Shown: in pieces, positions 9,871-19,049 of the stretch
Numbering within the stretch: the stretch's first letter is position 1
How the letters are laid out: every line of letters begins with the position of its first letter
NCBI RefSeq assembly: GCF_949152215.1
Contig: NZ_OX424407.1
Coordinates: forward strand, 350,530-414,529
DNA: 64,000 nt
Source: Lancefieldella sp. Marseille-Q7238
Lineage (GTDB): Bacteria; Actinomycetota; Coriobacteriia; Coriobacteriales; Atopobiaceae
Direction of reading: 5' to 3'
Made by a program: the position numbers and the translations under genes
The notes under the pieces: generated by a model
Seen by the model: the letters and a program-made list of their open reading frames with translations, nothing else
Told to the model about the DNA's origin: nothing
The model's database searches: none

Positions 9871-10608
9871 CTACTTCAAGCCCATATCGGCGTCAACATC
9901 AACGGGATTCTTGTCAACGCCAAGCCGCACGAGGGCGTCTTGAGCCGCCGCTGATTCCGCGGCTTTTTTGGAGGACCCTACTCCTCGTCCCGCCTTGAGG
10001 CCATCGACATATACGACTGAGGTAAACGTAGGCGTGTGCGCAGGACCGGACTCATCAATCAGTTCGTATTCGGGCGTGCATTTTCCATTTGCCTGCACCG
10101 CCTCCTGAAGGCGAGACTTCGGACTTACCGAACGCTCAGCAAGCGAAGGAGAGATATGCGGCCCTAAAGTCCTCATGACAAACTCATGAGTCGGCTCGTA
10201 CCCCGCGTCAAGGTACAGCGCGCCAACAATGGACTCGTAGACGTTTTCAAGCGCGGAACGCATGCCGCGGCCTCCAGTACCTTTTTCAGACACTCCCATG
10301 ACAATAAGCGGCTCGATACCGAGTGCTTTTGCCACAATGGAAAGCGTGTGTCCTGAAACAAGAGAGGTTTTCAGGCGGGTAAGTTCACCTTCGTCCATAC
10401 CCGGATATCGCTCAAAGAGGTCAGTGGCAACAATAGCGCCCAAAATGGAATCTCCCAAAAACTCAAGGCGCTCATACGAAGCGGACACAGGCTTGCCTTC
10501 TACCGCGGACGGATGCGTGAGAGCGGCTTCGATAATATCTTTATGTGTAAATTTGTGGCTGCAGATGTCTTCAACTGCACGCACACGCTCATGTAATTTC
10601 AAACTCAA
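9871..10608 (-). CDS. rnc: Ribonuclease III
   Basis: The 245-residue protein has an N-terminal RNase III endonuclease domain with the signature ERLEFLGDSILG (46-57) holding the metal-binding acidic residues, and a C-terminal double-stranded RNA-binding domain (about 165-235, ending in GSSKKAAESAAAQDAL). It cuts double-stranded RNA, including the stems of the 30S rRNA precursor. It follows acpP by 11 bp and precedes smc by 10 bp, so the three are likely co-transcribed. Confidence 0.96.
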   Translation of the reverse strand: MSLKLHERVRAVEDICSHKFTHKDIIEAALTHPSAVEGKPVSASYERLEFLGDSILGAIVATDLFERYPGMDEGELTRLKTSLVSGHTLSIVAKALGIEPLIVMGVSEKGTGGRGMRSALENVYESIVGALYLDAGYEPTHEFVMRTLGPHISPSLAERSVSPKSRLQEAVQANGKCTPEYELIDESGPAHTPTFTSVVYVDGLKAGRGVGSSKKAAESAAAQDALVRLGVDKNPVDVDADMGLK

Positions 10609-10619
10609 AGCACCAATCT

Positions 10620-10856
10620 TTACGCTTCTTCGATAGCTTCGACGGCGTCACCAATAGTGGCAACATCGCTTAGCGATTCAGCATCAAATGTCATGTCAAA
10701 TTCCTGCTCAAGATCGGTGACCAACTGCAGCAAATCAAACGAGTCAGCGCCGAGATCCTTAAATGAGGTTGTCTCGTCAAGCTCAGTGTCCTCATCAATA
10801 TCAAGGGTTTCTCGAACAAGAGCAATTACTTTATCAAGTGTTTCGGAATTTGCCAT
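10620..10856 (-). CDS. acpP: Acyl carrier protein
   Basis: The start chosen is ATG at 10856, because AGGAGG lies just upstream; a longer frame to 10874 has no such site. The 78-residue acidic protein has the four-helix ACP layout and the phosphopantetheine attachment serine, Ser39, in GADSFDLLQL (DSF instead of the common DSL). It carries growing acyl chains in type II fatty acid synthesis. The pairing with plsX, which uses acyl-ACP, is the classic plsX-acpP context. Confidence 0.95.
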   Translation of the reverse strand: MANSETLDKVIALVRETLDIDEDTELDETTSFKDLGADSFDLLQLVTDLEQEFDMTFDAESLSDVATIGDAVEAIEEA

Positions 10857-10938
10857 TACGCCCTCCTTGCGCAAACGCAGAACATTGACAACGCAATTTT
10901 ACCCGTGTTGCTGCCAGAAAGACGCGAGAACCAACCAA

Positions 10939-10992
10939 CCTGAAAGAACTACTCAGTTTAGAAGAACCGGTCGACCTGAAAGAGCTAGTCAG
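10939..10992. repeat. 18-bp imperfect direct repeat carrying the plsX stop codon
   Basis: Copies at 10939-10956 and 10975-10992 (CCTGAAAGARCTASTCAG, 2 mismatches) are 36 bp apart. On the minus strand each contains TAG. The first TAG is the plsX stop (10985-10987) and the second (10949-10951) lies in the same frame downstream of it. Confidence 0.75.
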
Positions 10993-11974
10993 CCTGAACC
11001 GCTTCCGCGATTTTCCCCACAAGATTTCCATGAGCCGCGGTGGCAGCCGCAAGCGTACCAGCACATACCGCTCCGGCGCTTGTGGAACCATGTCCCTTGA
11101 TGACAGGAGCGGAAAGGCCGAGAAGAACGGCTCCTCCTACCATATCACCTGAGAGCTCACCGGCCGTTTGCTTGAGAGCGTCTTTGAGCAGAAGCGCTCC
11201 GAGCGCCGCCTTTTTTGAGGATTTCACCGAATCTTTGATACGGCTCAAAATAAACTTGCCGGTAGACTCAATCGTCTTGAGAGCCACATTGCCCGTAAGA
11301 CCGTCCGCCACAATAACATCAAACCGGTCGCCCAACAAATCAACACCTTCGGCATTGCCGGAAAAGCCGACAGTTGAGCTTGCGAGAGCCTCGTGATAGG
11401 AAAGTGTCAGCGCAGAGCCCTTAGTTTCTTCCGATCCGTTGGTGAGAAGACCGATAGAGGGCTCAGCGATACCAAGCGCTACCTGCGCATACGCCTTGCC
11501 CATGCGGGCAAAGTCCACCATCATTTCAGGCTTTACGTCAGCGTTTGCTCCCGTATCAAGAAATACAGCCTGATGTCCGTGAAGGCCGGGCAGAAGGAGC
11601 GCCAGCGCGGGACGCTTTATTCCCCTGATGCGCCCGATGCCGAAGGTAGCCGCCGTCAGCACCGCACCTGTTGAACCGGCGGAAAAAAGTCCCGCCGCCT
11701 TGCCAGCGCGCACTGCCGCCGCGGCGCGCACAATGCTCGCGTCCTTTTTTTGACGCACCGCGTCTGCCGGATGCTCGTCCATGCCGATAACTTCAGTGGT
11801 AACAAGAGCGTGAGCACGAACGTTCTTCTCGGCAAAGGGCGTCACAAACTCATCAGCTCCGGCGAGAAGGACTTCGAGTTCAGGGTCTTTCTCAAGAGCC
11901 TGCGCGACTCCCGCGAGAACCACCTCAGGACTTTGATCTGAACCCATAACATCAACGCAAACGGTAGTGGGCAT
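10985..11974 (-). CDS. plsX: Phosphate acyltransferase PlsX
   Basis: The 329-residue protein begins with the PlsX family opening CVDVMGSDQSPEVVL (usually MGGD) and has the conserved middle SAGSTGAVL and GLTGNVALK segments. It converts acyl-ACP to acyl-phosphate, the donor for PlsY in phospholipid synthesis. AAAGGGGG lies 5 bp before the start. It lies between rpmF and acpP, the usual rpmF-plsX-acpP block. A hairpin at 11994-12025 separates it from rpmF. Confidence 0.95.
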   Translation of the reverse strand: MPTTVCVDVMGSDQSPEVVLAGVAQALEKDPELEVLLAGADEFVTPFAEKNVRAHALVTTEVIGMDEHPADAVRQKKDASIVRAAAAVRAGKAAGLFSAGSTGAVLTAATFGIGRIRGIKRPALALLLPGLHGHQAVFLDTGANADVKPEMMVDFARMGKAYAQVALGIAEPSIGLLTNGSEETKGSALTLSYHEALASSTVGFSGNAEGVDLLGDRFDVIVADGLTGNVALKTIESTGKFILSRIKDSVKSSKKAALGALLLKDALKQTAGELSGDMVGGAVLLGLSAPVIKGHGSTSAGAVCAGTLAAATAAHGNLVGKIAEAVQAD

Positions 11975-11993
11975 ACGTTCCCCCTTTATAGAA

Positions 11994-12025
11994 AAGGAGG
12001 CCGACCCAAGCGGGACAGCCTCCTT
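11994..12025 (-). terminator. Hairpin between rpmF and plsX (likely partial terminator)
   Basis: The stem is an 8-bp perfect inverted repeat, AAGGAGGC at 11994-12001 and GCCTCCTT at 12018-12025. Reading on the minus strand it is followed by TTTCTAT. The stem sequesters an AGGAGG-like word. It may allow abundant rpmF mRNA with reduced read-through into plsX. Confidence 0.65.
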
Positions 12026-12045
12026 ACTCTTACGCTGTTTGAGAA

Positions 12046-12225
12046 CTACTCGGTAACAACAACCTCACGAGCCTTGTAATGGCCGCAGTTGGGGCAAACG
12101 TGATGAGGAAGCTTGGGAGCGCCGCACTCCGGACAAATGGAACGAGCAGGAGTTGCAACCTTGCTGTTTGCGGAACGACGAGTGTGGGTAGCGCCGCGAC
12201 CCTTCTTTTGCTTAGGTACTGCCAT
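12046..12225 (-). CDS. rpmF: 50S ribosomal protein bL32 (zinc-binding form)
   Basis: The start is set at ATG 12225, giving MAVPKQKKGRG, the invariant bL32 N-terminus; 59 residues. The four-cysteine ribbon CPEC ... CPNC is intact, so this is the zinc-containing (C+) version. It is part of the large ribosomal subunit. It lies in the conserved DUF177-rpmF-plsX order. Confidence 0.96.
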   Translation of the reverse strand: MAVPKQKKGRGATHTRRSANSKVATPARSICPECGAPKLPHHVCPNCGHYKAREVVVTE

Positions 12226-12289
12226 CTTGGAACCTCTCTTACTTTCTTGCGAGCGTCCCATACCTGTTAGGACGCGACCCATCTAATTT

Positions 12290-12316
12290 CATGCGTTGGA
12301 TACTATACCACGCATG
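12290..12316 (-). promoter_or_regulatory. Inverted repeat around a possible -10 box upstream of rpmF
   Basis: CATGCGTTGG (12290-12299) and CCACGCATG (12308-12316) form an inverted repeat. The spacer read on the minus strand contains TATAGT, a good -10 hexamer. No strong -35 was found at the right distance. An internal promoter for rpmF under repressor control would explain it; this is inference. A second inverted repeat GCGTCC/GGACGC (12253-12275) lies in the presumed leader. Confidence 0.4.
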
Positions 12317-12385
12317 AGGGCATTTTGGACGCAAAAGCGCAATTTATTCAGATTTGTAGCTTTGCGCAACGTAGTTTTTACGCAA

Positions 12386-13042
12386 TCACCGCTTTGAGTC
12401 GGAGTCCCTACCTTCAACGCTTTCTTTGGTGCTGTCTTCGGCGCCTTCTTCAGCGCTGTCTTCAACGCTTTCTTCGGAGTTCTTCTCATCATCAAAGGTA
12501 AGGCCAGCCAATACCGAGAAGGGATTGCTGTCCAAACGCTCCTCGCTCCGCGTGCGGTTCACCTGCGCTGCATGTCCGCAATCCTCTTCGTTGAGATTGG
12601 CGCCACAAACCGGACAAAGCCCCTTGCAATCAGGCTTGCACAGCACCACAAAGGGCGTTTCCATCACAAGCGAAGGGAGCAGCGCGCCTGCAAGGTCAAT
12701 GGTCTTGTCGGATGACACAAGCGAATAGTCGGCTTCATCTTCATCATCAGCGGGATGCTCGGGTTCTTCAAAAAGATAGTATTCGTCAACCTCCGCTGCG
12801 ATATCCATCGAGGCAGGAGCAAGACACCGGTCACATTCTCCAACGGCGCATGTCTTGAGTATGCCCGTAACCAAGATGCCCTCGCCCGCATTCGTCAGAA
12901 CAAGGTCATACTCAATGCCGTGAGGCAGGCAAAACTCATGCTCACCGAGAGCGTAGCTCTCCTCGTCAAGATGGCCCGCAAGCGACAGGGTATCGCCCGG
13001 GTTTGCCAAGCGATCGTCAATTGCAACGATTATGGGTTTCAT
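12386..13042 (-). CDS. DUF177/YceD family protein
   Basis: The 218-residue protein has the DUF177 core, including a double-CxxC region CKPDCKGLCPVCG and a following DCG that resembles a zinc site. An acidic, Glu/Asp/Ser-rich tail of about 45 residues follows. DUF177 genes are nearly always directly upstream of rpmF, as here, and are linked to 23S rRNA metabolism and large-subunit assembly in plants and bacteria. It begins 5 bp after the sepIVA-like gene stops. Confidence 0.85.
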   Translation of the reverse strand: MKPIIVAIDDRLANPGDTLSLAGHLDEESYALGEHEFCLPHGIEYDLVLTNAGEGILVTGILKTCAVGECDRCLAPASMDIAAEVDEYYLFEEPEHPADDEDEADYSLVSSDKTIDLAGALLPSLVMETPFVVLCKPDCKGLCPVCGANLNEEDCGHAAQVNRTRSEERLDSNPFSVLAGLTFDDEKNSEESVEDSAEEGAEDSTKESVEGRDSDSKR

Positions 13043-13047
13043 CGGTG

Positions 13048-13545
13048 CTACCAGGAAACGGTGTTGGTGGTGTTATGAGGACCGGAATTCTCGTCAAGGG
13101 TCTGGCGCACGCGAGATACGGAATTAGTAAGCGACTTCAGGTTCTCTTCCAGGTGCGCAAGAACGGTGTCAGCGTACTCTTCAGCGTTATACCGCGTGTC
13201 GCGCTCGTATTGATCAGCCTGATCGCGGACGCCATCAGCCTGCTGTTGCGCGAGACGCACCACTTCCTGATCGCCGGCCAAAATCATTGCCTGTTGCTGC
13301 GCATCGGCGATGATAGATTCGGCCTGTGTGCGAGCGCGCTCAAGCGTCTCATTCTCTTCCTTGATGATGCGGCGGGCCGTTGTGAACTCTTCAGGAAAGA
13401 CACGGCGGATCTCGTCCAAAAGCTCATAGAAGTCCTGGGCGTCAATAATCTTTTTCTGACCTGCGTCCATAAACGGCGACTTTGCCTCACTGACGAGCTG
13501 TTCAAGCTCAGCTACGAGGCTCTCGATTTCCTCACCCGGCTGCAT
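13048..13545 (-). CDS. Coiled-coil septation protein, SepIVA-like (DivIVA-related)
   Basis: The 165-residue protein is almost wholly alpha-helical and charged, with a long coiled coil (about 65-150: EENETLERARTQAESIIADA and on). The gene is between coaD and DUF177-rpmF, exactly where mycobacteria carry sepIVA, which supports orthology; sequence similarity alone is weak for coiled coils. SepIVA-type proteins act at the septum and pole in cell elongation and division. AAAGGAG precedes the start. An F-type ATP synthase b-subunit-like hit would be expected from composition alone and should not be trusted. Confidence 0.65.
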   Translation of the reverse strand: MQPGEEIESLVAELEQLVSEAKSPFMDAGQKKIIDAQDFYELLDEIRRVFPEEFTTARRIIKEENETLERARTQAESIIADAQQQAMILAGDQEVVRLAQQQADGVRDQADQYERDTRYNAEEYADTVLAHLEENLKSLTNSVSRVRQTLDENSGPHNTTNTVSW

Positions 13546-13664
13546 CCAGGGCTCCTTTCATACATCTACAGAACAGCTACATTATGACAGCAACTAGCCC
13601 CATTACATAATGCACCTTTTTAAGAATGGTAACAGAATATGTTTAATTCGCTAGGCAGCCCGCT

Positions 13665-14174
13665 TTATTTTTGGGAATTACGCAAAGCCAACAACTTTTG
13701 GGCGACACATGTAGGAACCAACAAGGACACATCAGCGCCCATCAACGCGATCTCCCGCACGATGGAAGACGAAACGTACCCATATTCAGGGCTGGACATG
13801 ACAAATATGGATTCAAGATCAGGCGCGAGATGCGCGTTCAGGTCAGCCTGCTGCAGCTCATACTCAAAATCCGTCATGGCGCGAAGGCCTTTGACTACAC
13901 CGCCGGCGTCGCACAGACGGCAAAACTCCACAAGAAGACCATCCATGGGTCTTACTTCCACGCCTTCAATATCCGCCTCGAGAAGCGCGTCCTGGATCAT
14001 CTTCACCCGCTCTTCAAGGGAAAACGTAGTGCCCGTACCTCGCTTATCGCGAGAAACAGCCACCGCAACCGTTACCTTGTCAAATAAGCGGACAGCCCTT
14101 CTGATAACGTCGAGGTGTCCATTGGTCACCGGATCAAAGGTACCCGGAACCACTACATGATTAATGCTGTTCAC
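13665..14174 (-). CDS. coaD: Phosphopantetheine adenylyltransferase
   Basis: It carries the nucleotidyltransferase motif PGTFDPVTNGHLDVI near the N-terminus and the ISSSIVRE-like segment (YVSSSIVREIA) near the C-terminus. It makes dephospho-CoA from 4'-phosphopantetheine and ATP. GTG at 14174 is preferred: AAGGGGAGA lies just upstream and the resulting 169 residues fit the family (about 160-165). GTG at 14189 is possible. The start overlaps the rsmD stop by 14 nt, the common rsmD-coaD pair. Confidence 0.94.
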   Translation of the reverse strand: MNSINHVVVPGTFDPVTNGHLDVIRRAVRLFDKVTVAVAVSRDKRGTGTTFSLEERVKMIQDALLEADIEGVEVRPMDGLLVEFCRLCDAGGVVKGLRAMTDFEYELQQADLNAHLAPDLESIFVMSSPEYGYVSSSIVREIALMGADVSLLVPTCVAQKLLALRNSQK

Positions 14175-14802
14175 TGCTCTCCCCTTCACGTGGACCGCTC
14201 TTCTCGCCGTCAGGCACAGCGCGGACGGTCTTTGACTTTATCATGAGATCAACGCGGGCAATCCCGTAGCGCTTGGATTTAATAAGATCCACGCCACCTA
14301 CGGACATGCCGGGCGCCTTATCGTGATGCTCGTACACAACCAGTGCGCGCGGCGTGAGCGCGTCCGCGCCGTCCACGTTGACGAGAAACTCGGCAATCCT
14401 TTGCGCTTCTACGGCATACGGAGGATCTAAAAGCACGATATCAAAAGGGCCGCCCGGAAGCGTTTTGCGTGCCGACAAGCACAGCGCGTCTCCGCACACA
14501 ATACGCGCTTCTTGCGCACCGGCGCCAAGCGTTCGCGCGTTCTTTCGTATGAGGTCGGCGGTCTTGCGGTCTTTGTCAACAAAGGTTACATGGGCCGCTC
14601 CCCTAGAGAGAAGCTCAAACCCCAAAGCGCCAGATCCTGCGAACGCGTCAAGGACCCTCTTGCCGGACAGATTGAGTCCCGCCGCCGACAAAATAGAAGA
14701 CGTGACTGCCTCACGGGTGCGATCGGTTGTGGGGCGTGTGGTGCCTCGGCCTTGAGGCGCTTCAATGACGCGTCCGCGCCACTTTCCTCCAACTATCCTC
14801 AT
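14161..14802 (-). CDS. rsmD: 16S rRNA (guanine966-N2)-methyltransferase RsmD
   Basis: The 213-residue protein starts MRIVGGKWRGR and has the family features TRPTTDRTREAV, the SAM-binding DAFAGSGALGFE and the catalytic DPPY (LLDPPYAVE). It methylates G966 of 16S rRNA during 30S assembly. It has a four-base overlap (ATGA) with recG and overlaps coaD. The tail is Lys/Glu/Ser-rich. Confidence 0.94.
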   Translation of the reverse strand: MRIVGGKWRGRVIEAPQGRGTTRPTTDRTREAVTSSILSAAGLNLSGKRVLDAFAGSGALGFELLSRGAAHVTFVDKDRKTADLIRKNARTLGAGAQEARIVCGDALCLSARKTLPGGPFDIVLLDPPYAVEAQRIAEFLVNVDGADALTPRALVVYEHHDKAPGMSVGGVDLIKSKRYGIARVDLMIKSKTVRAVPDGEKSGPREGESSEQH

Positions 14803-16961
14803 GCGCGCCCCAACTCTTCAAAATACGCACCAAAACGATCACGCGCCTCAAGACCCATGGTCTGATGCACAGGGTCCTTGAGCTGCGGATCGCGCCGATA
14901 CAGCGAACGCGCGTCCTTGTAGGCGGCCTCTATCAGGTCACCATCTCCATACAAATCGGAAATCTTGAGTGTTGTCGCGCCGGATTGACGGTACCCCAGC
15001 GTCTCACCCTCACGGCGCAGCTTCAAATCAAGCTCAGCCAGCTTGAATCCGTCTGAAGTCGCCTCAAGGGCCGCAAGGCGCTTGCGCGCCGGCGCGCCAC
15101 GCTTCGCGTCGGAGTTCAAAAACACTTCTCCTGCCATATCACCTCGGCCGACACGACCTCGCAACTGGTGCAGAGTCGCAAGGCCAAAGCGGTCCGCATT
15201 GTAGATGAGCATGACAGTTGCGTTGGGCACGTCAACGCCGACTTCAATGACGGTTGTTGAAACCAAAATCTGAACCGTCCCCGCACGAAAAGCAGCCATA
15301 GTCTCATCTTTTTCGGCAACGGACATGCGCCCTGTCAGAACTCCAACGCGCATATCAGAAAATACCTCGCGCTGCAGCGTTACCTGCGTGGCAAGGGCGG
15401 AGTGCATCTTTGTTTTTGTTTGAACGTTCTCCGGAAGGTCGTCCAGATCGGCTCCTTCATCGGAGTCATCGACAAGCGGGCACACCACATACGCCTGCCG
15501 GCCGGCGACCACAGCATCGCGTATCGCGCCGTATGCAAGATCGAGGTTGTTGCTCGTCAAAATCTTCGTTGTAACCCCTGCTCCCGCGTGCGGCCTCTGT
15601 GCAAGGCGCGTCATGGCGATGTCGCCGTAGACGGAAAGCGCGAGGGTACGCGGAATAGGAGTGGCGGTCATGGCGAGAAGGTCAACACCTGTCCCCTTCT
15701 TTCTCAGCGCCGCACGCTGATCAACGCCAAAGCGATGCTGTTCGTCTATGACCACCAGGGTCAGACGCTTGAAGTCCATAGTTTCTGAAAGCAGGGCTGT
15801 GGTTCCAAAAACCACGGTGGTATCACCGGCTAGAACACGTTGGGCAATCTCAGCGCGTTTTTGAGGAGGTGTCGAGCCCGTCACCAGCGCCCATGAAATT
15901 TTTGAGGCTGTCAGCAGCGGTCCGAGCTTTTCTGCGTATTGCTGCGCCAGCACTGACGTCGGTGCCATCATAGCCGCCTGTGTACCAGAATCAGCGGCCG
16001 CCGCGAGCGCCACGGCCGCTACAGCCGTTTTTCCCGTTCCAACATCGCCTAACAGCAGGCGATTCATAATCTGAGGATCCTCCATATCGCAAAGGATATC
16101 GTGGACGGCAGCGTGCTGTTCTGCGGTCAACTCAAACGGCAGAGCGGCGAGAAGAGCTTGCTTTCGGGGGCCATCTGTCGTGTGAGCAAAGGGTGTATCC
16201 CCTGCAAGCTCAACGGTTCTTCTCGCCAAAAGCGCCAGTTGGAGACAGAGAAGCTCATCATAGGCGAGACGGCGGCGCGCTTGCTCGGCCAGAGCCAGGG
16301 ACGTGGGAAAGTGAACTTCTCGAAGAGCTCGGGCAAGCGTCATGAAACCGCGCGCCGCGCACAGTTTGGCGGGAAGCCAATCGCATATGTCGCCCACATC
16401 CGCAAGAGCCGCCGACATGATACGCCTCATCCATGCGGGACTTACGCCTTCGGTGGCGGGATGTACGGGAAGAATCTGAGCCCGAGGCTTCTTTTTCTCC
16501 TCCTCAGTAGCAATGACCTCATAAAAGGGAGCTTTCATCTGACGAAATCCGTAGGCAAACGTCATGGTGCCGGAAAAGGCGACTTCATCGCCTTCGTGAA
16601 GTTGGTCGGCGACCCACGGCTGACGGAAAAAGACGGCCGTCATCACGCCCGTTTCATCCGAAGCCTCCACTTCCACAATACTCATACGGGGTCGAGGCCG
16701 CTTTGTCGCTATCCGCTCTACTTTCGCCACTACCGTCGCGTCGGCGCCCACCGTGGTAAAGGCAATCTTCGCCACCGTTGAAAAATCAAGGTAGCGATGG
16801 GGCACATGCAAAAAAAGATCGCGTACGCGCGAAATGCCGAGACGCTCAAGCGCCTCGGCACGGTTTGCACTGACATAACGAAGACGGCCTACCTCATCAG
16901 TAAGCGAGCAGGTGCGACGAATCCGATCGGACGCCTCACCTATGCTGGGGCGAGAACCCAT
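14799..16961 (-). CDS. recG: ATP-dependent DNA helicase RecG
   Basis: The 720 residues comprise the N-terminal wedge/OB domain (about 25-170), a superfamily 2 helicase core with Walker A GDVGTGKTA, DEQH box and MTATPIPRTL motif III, and the C-terminal TRG-type segment. RecG regresses stalled forks and processes recombination intermediates. Three copies of CTTCTCGCC lie in this gene (15672, 16146, 16219), the highest density in the window. Confidence 0.96.
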   Translation of the reverse strand: MGSRPSIGEASDRIRRTCSLTDEVGRLRYVSANRAEALERLGISRVRDLFLHVPHRYLDFSTVAKIAFTTVGADATVVAKVERIATKRPRPRMSIVEVEASDETGVMTAVFFRQPWVADQLHEGDEVAFSGTMTFAYGFRQMKAPFYEVIATEEEKKKPRAQILPVHPATEGVSPAWMRRIMSAALADVGDICDWLPAKLCAARGFMTLARALREVHFPTSLALAEQARRRLAYDELLCLQLALLARRTVELAGDTPFAHTTDGPRKQALLAALPFELTAEQHAAVHDILCDMEDPQIMNRLLLGDVGTGKTAVAAVALAAAADSGTQAAMMAPTSVLAQQYAEKLGPLLTASKISWALVTGSTPPQKRAEIAQRVLAGDTTVVFGTTALLSETMDFKRLTLVVIDEQHRFGVDQRAALRKKGTGVDLLAMTATPIPRTLALSVYGDIAMTRLAQRPHAGAGVTTKILTSNNLDLAYGAIRDAVVAGRQAYVVCPLVDDSDEGADLDDLPENVQTKTKMHSALATQVTLQREVFSDMRVGVLTGRMSVAEKDETMAAFRAGTVQILVSTTVIEVGVDVPNATVMLIYNADRFGLATLHQLRGRVGRGDMAGEVFLNSDAKRGAPARKRLAALEATSDGFKLAELDLKLRREGETLGYRQSGATTLKISDLYGDGDLIEAAYKDARSLYRRDPQLKDPVHQTMGLEARDRFGAYFEELGRA

Positions 16962-16967
16962 TAAGAC

Positions 16968-18677
16968 CTACTCAAGGGAGAAGATAACGGGATAGAGGGG
17001 CTGCTCACCACGGTGTGCGTCAATTTCCAAGTCAGGAAGGGCTTCCTCGATACGCGCGGTCAGCGCCGAGAAGTGCTCTTCATCCATATCAGAGCCGGCA
17101 AGAATAGTCAGGGTATCCCCCTCCTCTTCTTCCTGCATCTTTTTGATAAGACCGATAGTCACCTCATCAATGTCATTGCCGACAACGTCAATGGACCCTC
17201 CCTGGATTCCCATAACATCGCCGTTATGGATGGGCGTGCCGTCGGAAGCGGCGGAATCTCGAACCGCGGTAGTAACCTCGCCATAGCGAATCGCGGCAAA
17301 CGCGTCGGTCATTGTCTGTACGTTATCCTCAAGAGAGGCGTCAAGCTCAACGGCGAACATTGCCGCGAACGCCTGAAGGACCGACTTTGTCGGAATGACC
17401 GCAACCTTTGTGCCCTCGCACGCTGAAGCGGCGGCTTCAGCAGCCATGCGAATGTTTGAGTTATTGGGCAAGACGATGACATTGTCAGCGTGAGCCTGAT
17501 CGATAGCGCTCAAGATATCGGCAGTTGACGGGTTCATGGTCTGACCGCCGGAAACGACAACGTCGACACCGAGCGACTTCAAGATGGACTCAGAACCGCT
17601 GCCCGCGCAGACCGCGACAAAGCCCAGGTGCTTGCGGGGGGCATTGACAGCCTCTACAGTCTTTTTGTCCTCAGCAATCTTTTCGGTGCGCTCTTTGGCC
17701 TCAAGATCCATATTGTGGATAAAGACCTCAAAAATCTGGCCATACTGAAGCATGTAGCGCAAGACCTTATCGGGCGTATTGGAGTGCACATGAACCTTAT
17801 AGTCGGGATTTGTGCCCACTAAAAGCTCACAGTCGCCCATAGTCGCAAGAAAATCAAGGGCGGCGCTTTCATCAAAGGAAGCGTCATCGGCATGGAACAA
17901 AAACTCATTGCAGTAGCGGAACTCAGAACCTTCCCAGTCATCATTCAGCTCAATGGAGACTTTGGCGTGAGCCGCCGCTTTCGCGTCATCGGTACCGACT
18001 GTCGTCTTAAATTCGGACAGCTCCGTCTTGCCTTGAACCGCGTTCACAAAACCTTCAAAAAACGTTGCAAATCCAAAGGCTCCAGAGTCAACTACGCCGT
18101 TTTCCTTCAAAACAGGCAGCAAGTCCGGAGTGCGCGCGACTGATTCATAGGCTTCAACCACCAGCGCATCAAGCACTTCAACAGGCGTCAGCTTGGATTT
18201 CTCAAGCGAATCAGCCTTGGCGGAAACATCCTTCAAAACGGTAAGGATGGTACCTTCAACCGGCTTACGGACCGCTTTGAAGGCCACTTCCTTACCGCGG
18301 CGAAACGCGTGAGCGATATCTTTCGGCGTAATATGCGCTGGATTCTTCACATCGCACAGCCCCTCGGCAACTCCACGAAGAATCTGGCTGGTAATAACGC
18401 CAGAATTCCCGCGAGCGCCCATCAGAGAACCGTGAGTAATTGCTTTAGCGATATCCTCCATGGAGGCGTCTGCCGGAAGATCTTGTACCTCGCGAACGAC
18501 CGTACCCAACGTCAAGGACATGTTGGTGCCCGTATCGCCATCCGGTACGGGAAAGACATTGAGCTTGTTAATTTCTTCAGCCTTATCGGCTACGGCCAGA
18601 GCGGCGGCCGGAAAGCAAGAGCGGACGACGGTTGAAATCATCTTTGAAGACCTCAGTTCCTTAATCGTGTGCAACAT
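16968..18677 (-). CDS. DAK1/DegV-type kinase, FakA/YloV family
   Basis: The protein has an N-terminal DhaL-like kinase domain with the invariant NVFPVPDGDTGTNMSLTL, a linker (about 215-330) and a C-terminal FakA domain. In staphylococci FakA phosphorylates fatty acids bound by FakB for uptake; other members are of unknown substrate. Pairing with asp23 and recG is the standard Gram-positive order. The start is uncertain: ATG at 18677 gives the best alignment to FakA, TTG at 18695 and ATG at 18641 are alternatives, and none has a strong ribosome site. Confidence 0.85.
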   Translation of the reverse strand: MLHTIKELRSSKMISTVVRSCFPAAALAVADKAEEINKLNVFPVPDGDTGTNMSLTLGTVVREVQDLPADASMEDIAKAITHGSLMGARGNSGVITSQILRGVAEGLCDVKNPAHITPKDIAHAFRRGKEVAFKAVRKPVEGTILTVLKDVSAKADSLEKSKLTPVEVLDALVVEAYESVARTPDLLPVLKENGVVDSGAFGFATFFEGFVNAVQGKTELSEFKTTVGTDDAKAAAHAKVSIELNDDWEGSEFRYCNEFLFHADDASFDESAALDFLATMGDCELLVGTNPDYKVHVHSNTPDKVLRYMLQYGQIFEVFIHNMDLEAKERTEKIAEDKKTVEAVNAPRKHLGFVAVCAGSGSESILKSLGVDVVVSGGQTMNPSTADILSAIDQAHADNVIVLPNNSNIRMAAEAAASACEGTKVAVIPTKSVLQAFAAMFAVELDASLEDNVQTMTDAFAAIRYGEVTTAVRDSAASDGTPIHNGDVMGIQGGSIDVVGNDIDEVTIGLIKKMQEEEEGDTLTILAGSDMDEEHFSALTARIEEALPDLEIDAHRGEQPLYPVIFSLE

Positions 18678-18701
18678 ATCCGCGCGAACGCGCAAGAAAC
18701 G

Positions 18702-19049
18702 TTAGCGAGAAGCGCGCATCGCCTCGATGTGGACAGTTACTTCAACGGTATTGAGCTCGGCAATCTGGCGAAGCAAGAATTTCACAGACGCTGAAAGATT
18801 GTCAACCACAGACGCCATATTGACACCCTGCTCAACTACAACGTGCAAATCAACGCTCACACCCTGCGGCGAGGATGAAACATCAATACCCTTGCGAAGT
18901 CGATATTCGGGGAGCAGCCTTGCAACTCCGGCTTGCTCGTCAATAACCGCCATGCCGACAACGCCGTAGCACTCAAGGGCAGCGTACCCTGCAAGGTCAG
19001 CAATGCAATCATTTGAAACCCTGAGCGTTCCTGGAACAGTGGAAACCAT
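18702..19049 (-). CDS. Asp23/Gls24 family envelope stress protein
   Basis: The 115-residue protein has the DUF322 (Asp23) fold pattern: a Gly-rich beginning (VSNDCIADLAGYAALECYGV), a central VDLHVVVEQGVNM strand pair and the closing EVTVHIEAM. Members form membrane-near filaments tied to cell envelope stress, and small members are often next to the DAK kinase, as here. GAGAGGAG precedes the start. A -10 hexamer TATAAT is present on the minus strand at 19100-19105 with no clear -35, the probable start of the long minus-strand operon. Confidence 0.9.
   Translation of the reverse strand: MVSTVPGTLRVSNDCIADLAGYAALECYGVVGMAVIDEQAGVARLLPEYRLRKGIDVSSSPQGVSVDLHVVVEQGVNMASVVDNLSASVKFLLRQIAELNTVEVTVHIEAMRASR

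Noticed and set aside
13580..13612. Operator from CATTATG/CATAATG inverted repeat before the sepIVA-like gene
   Set aside because: The repeat is short and AT-rich and the -35 box is unconvincing; it could arise by chance.
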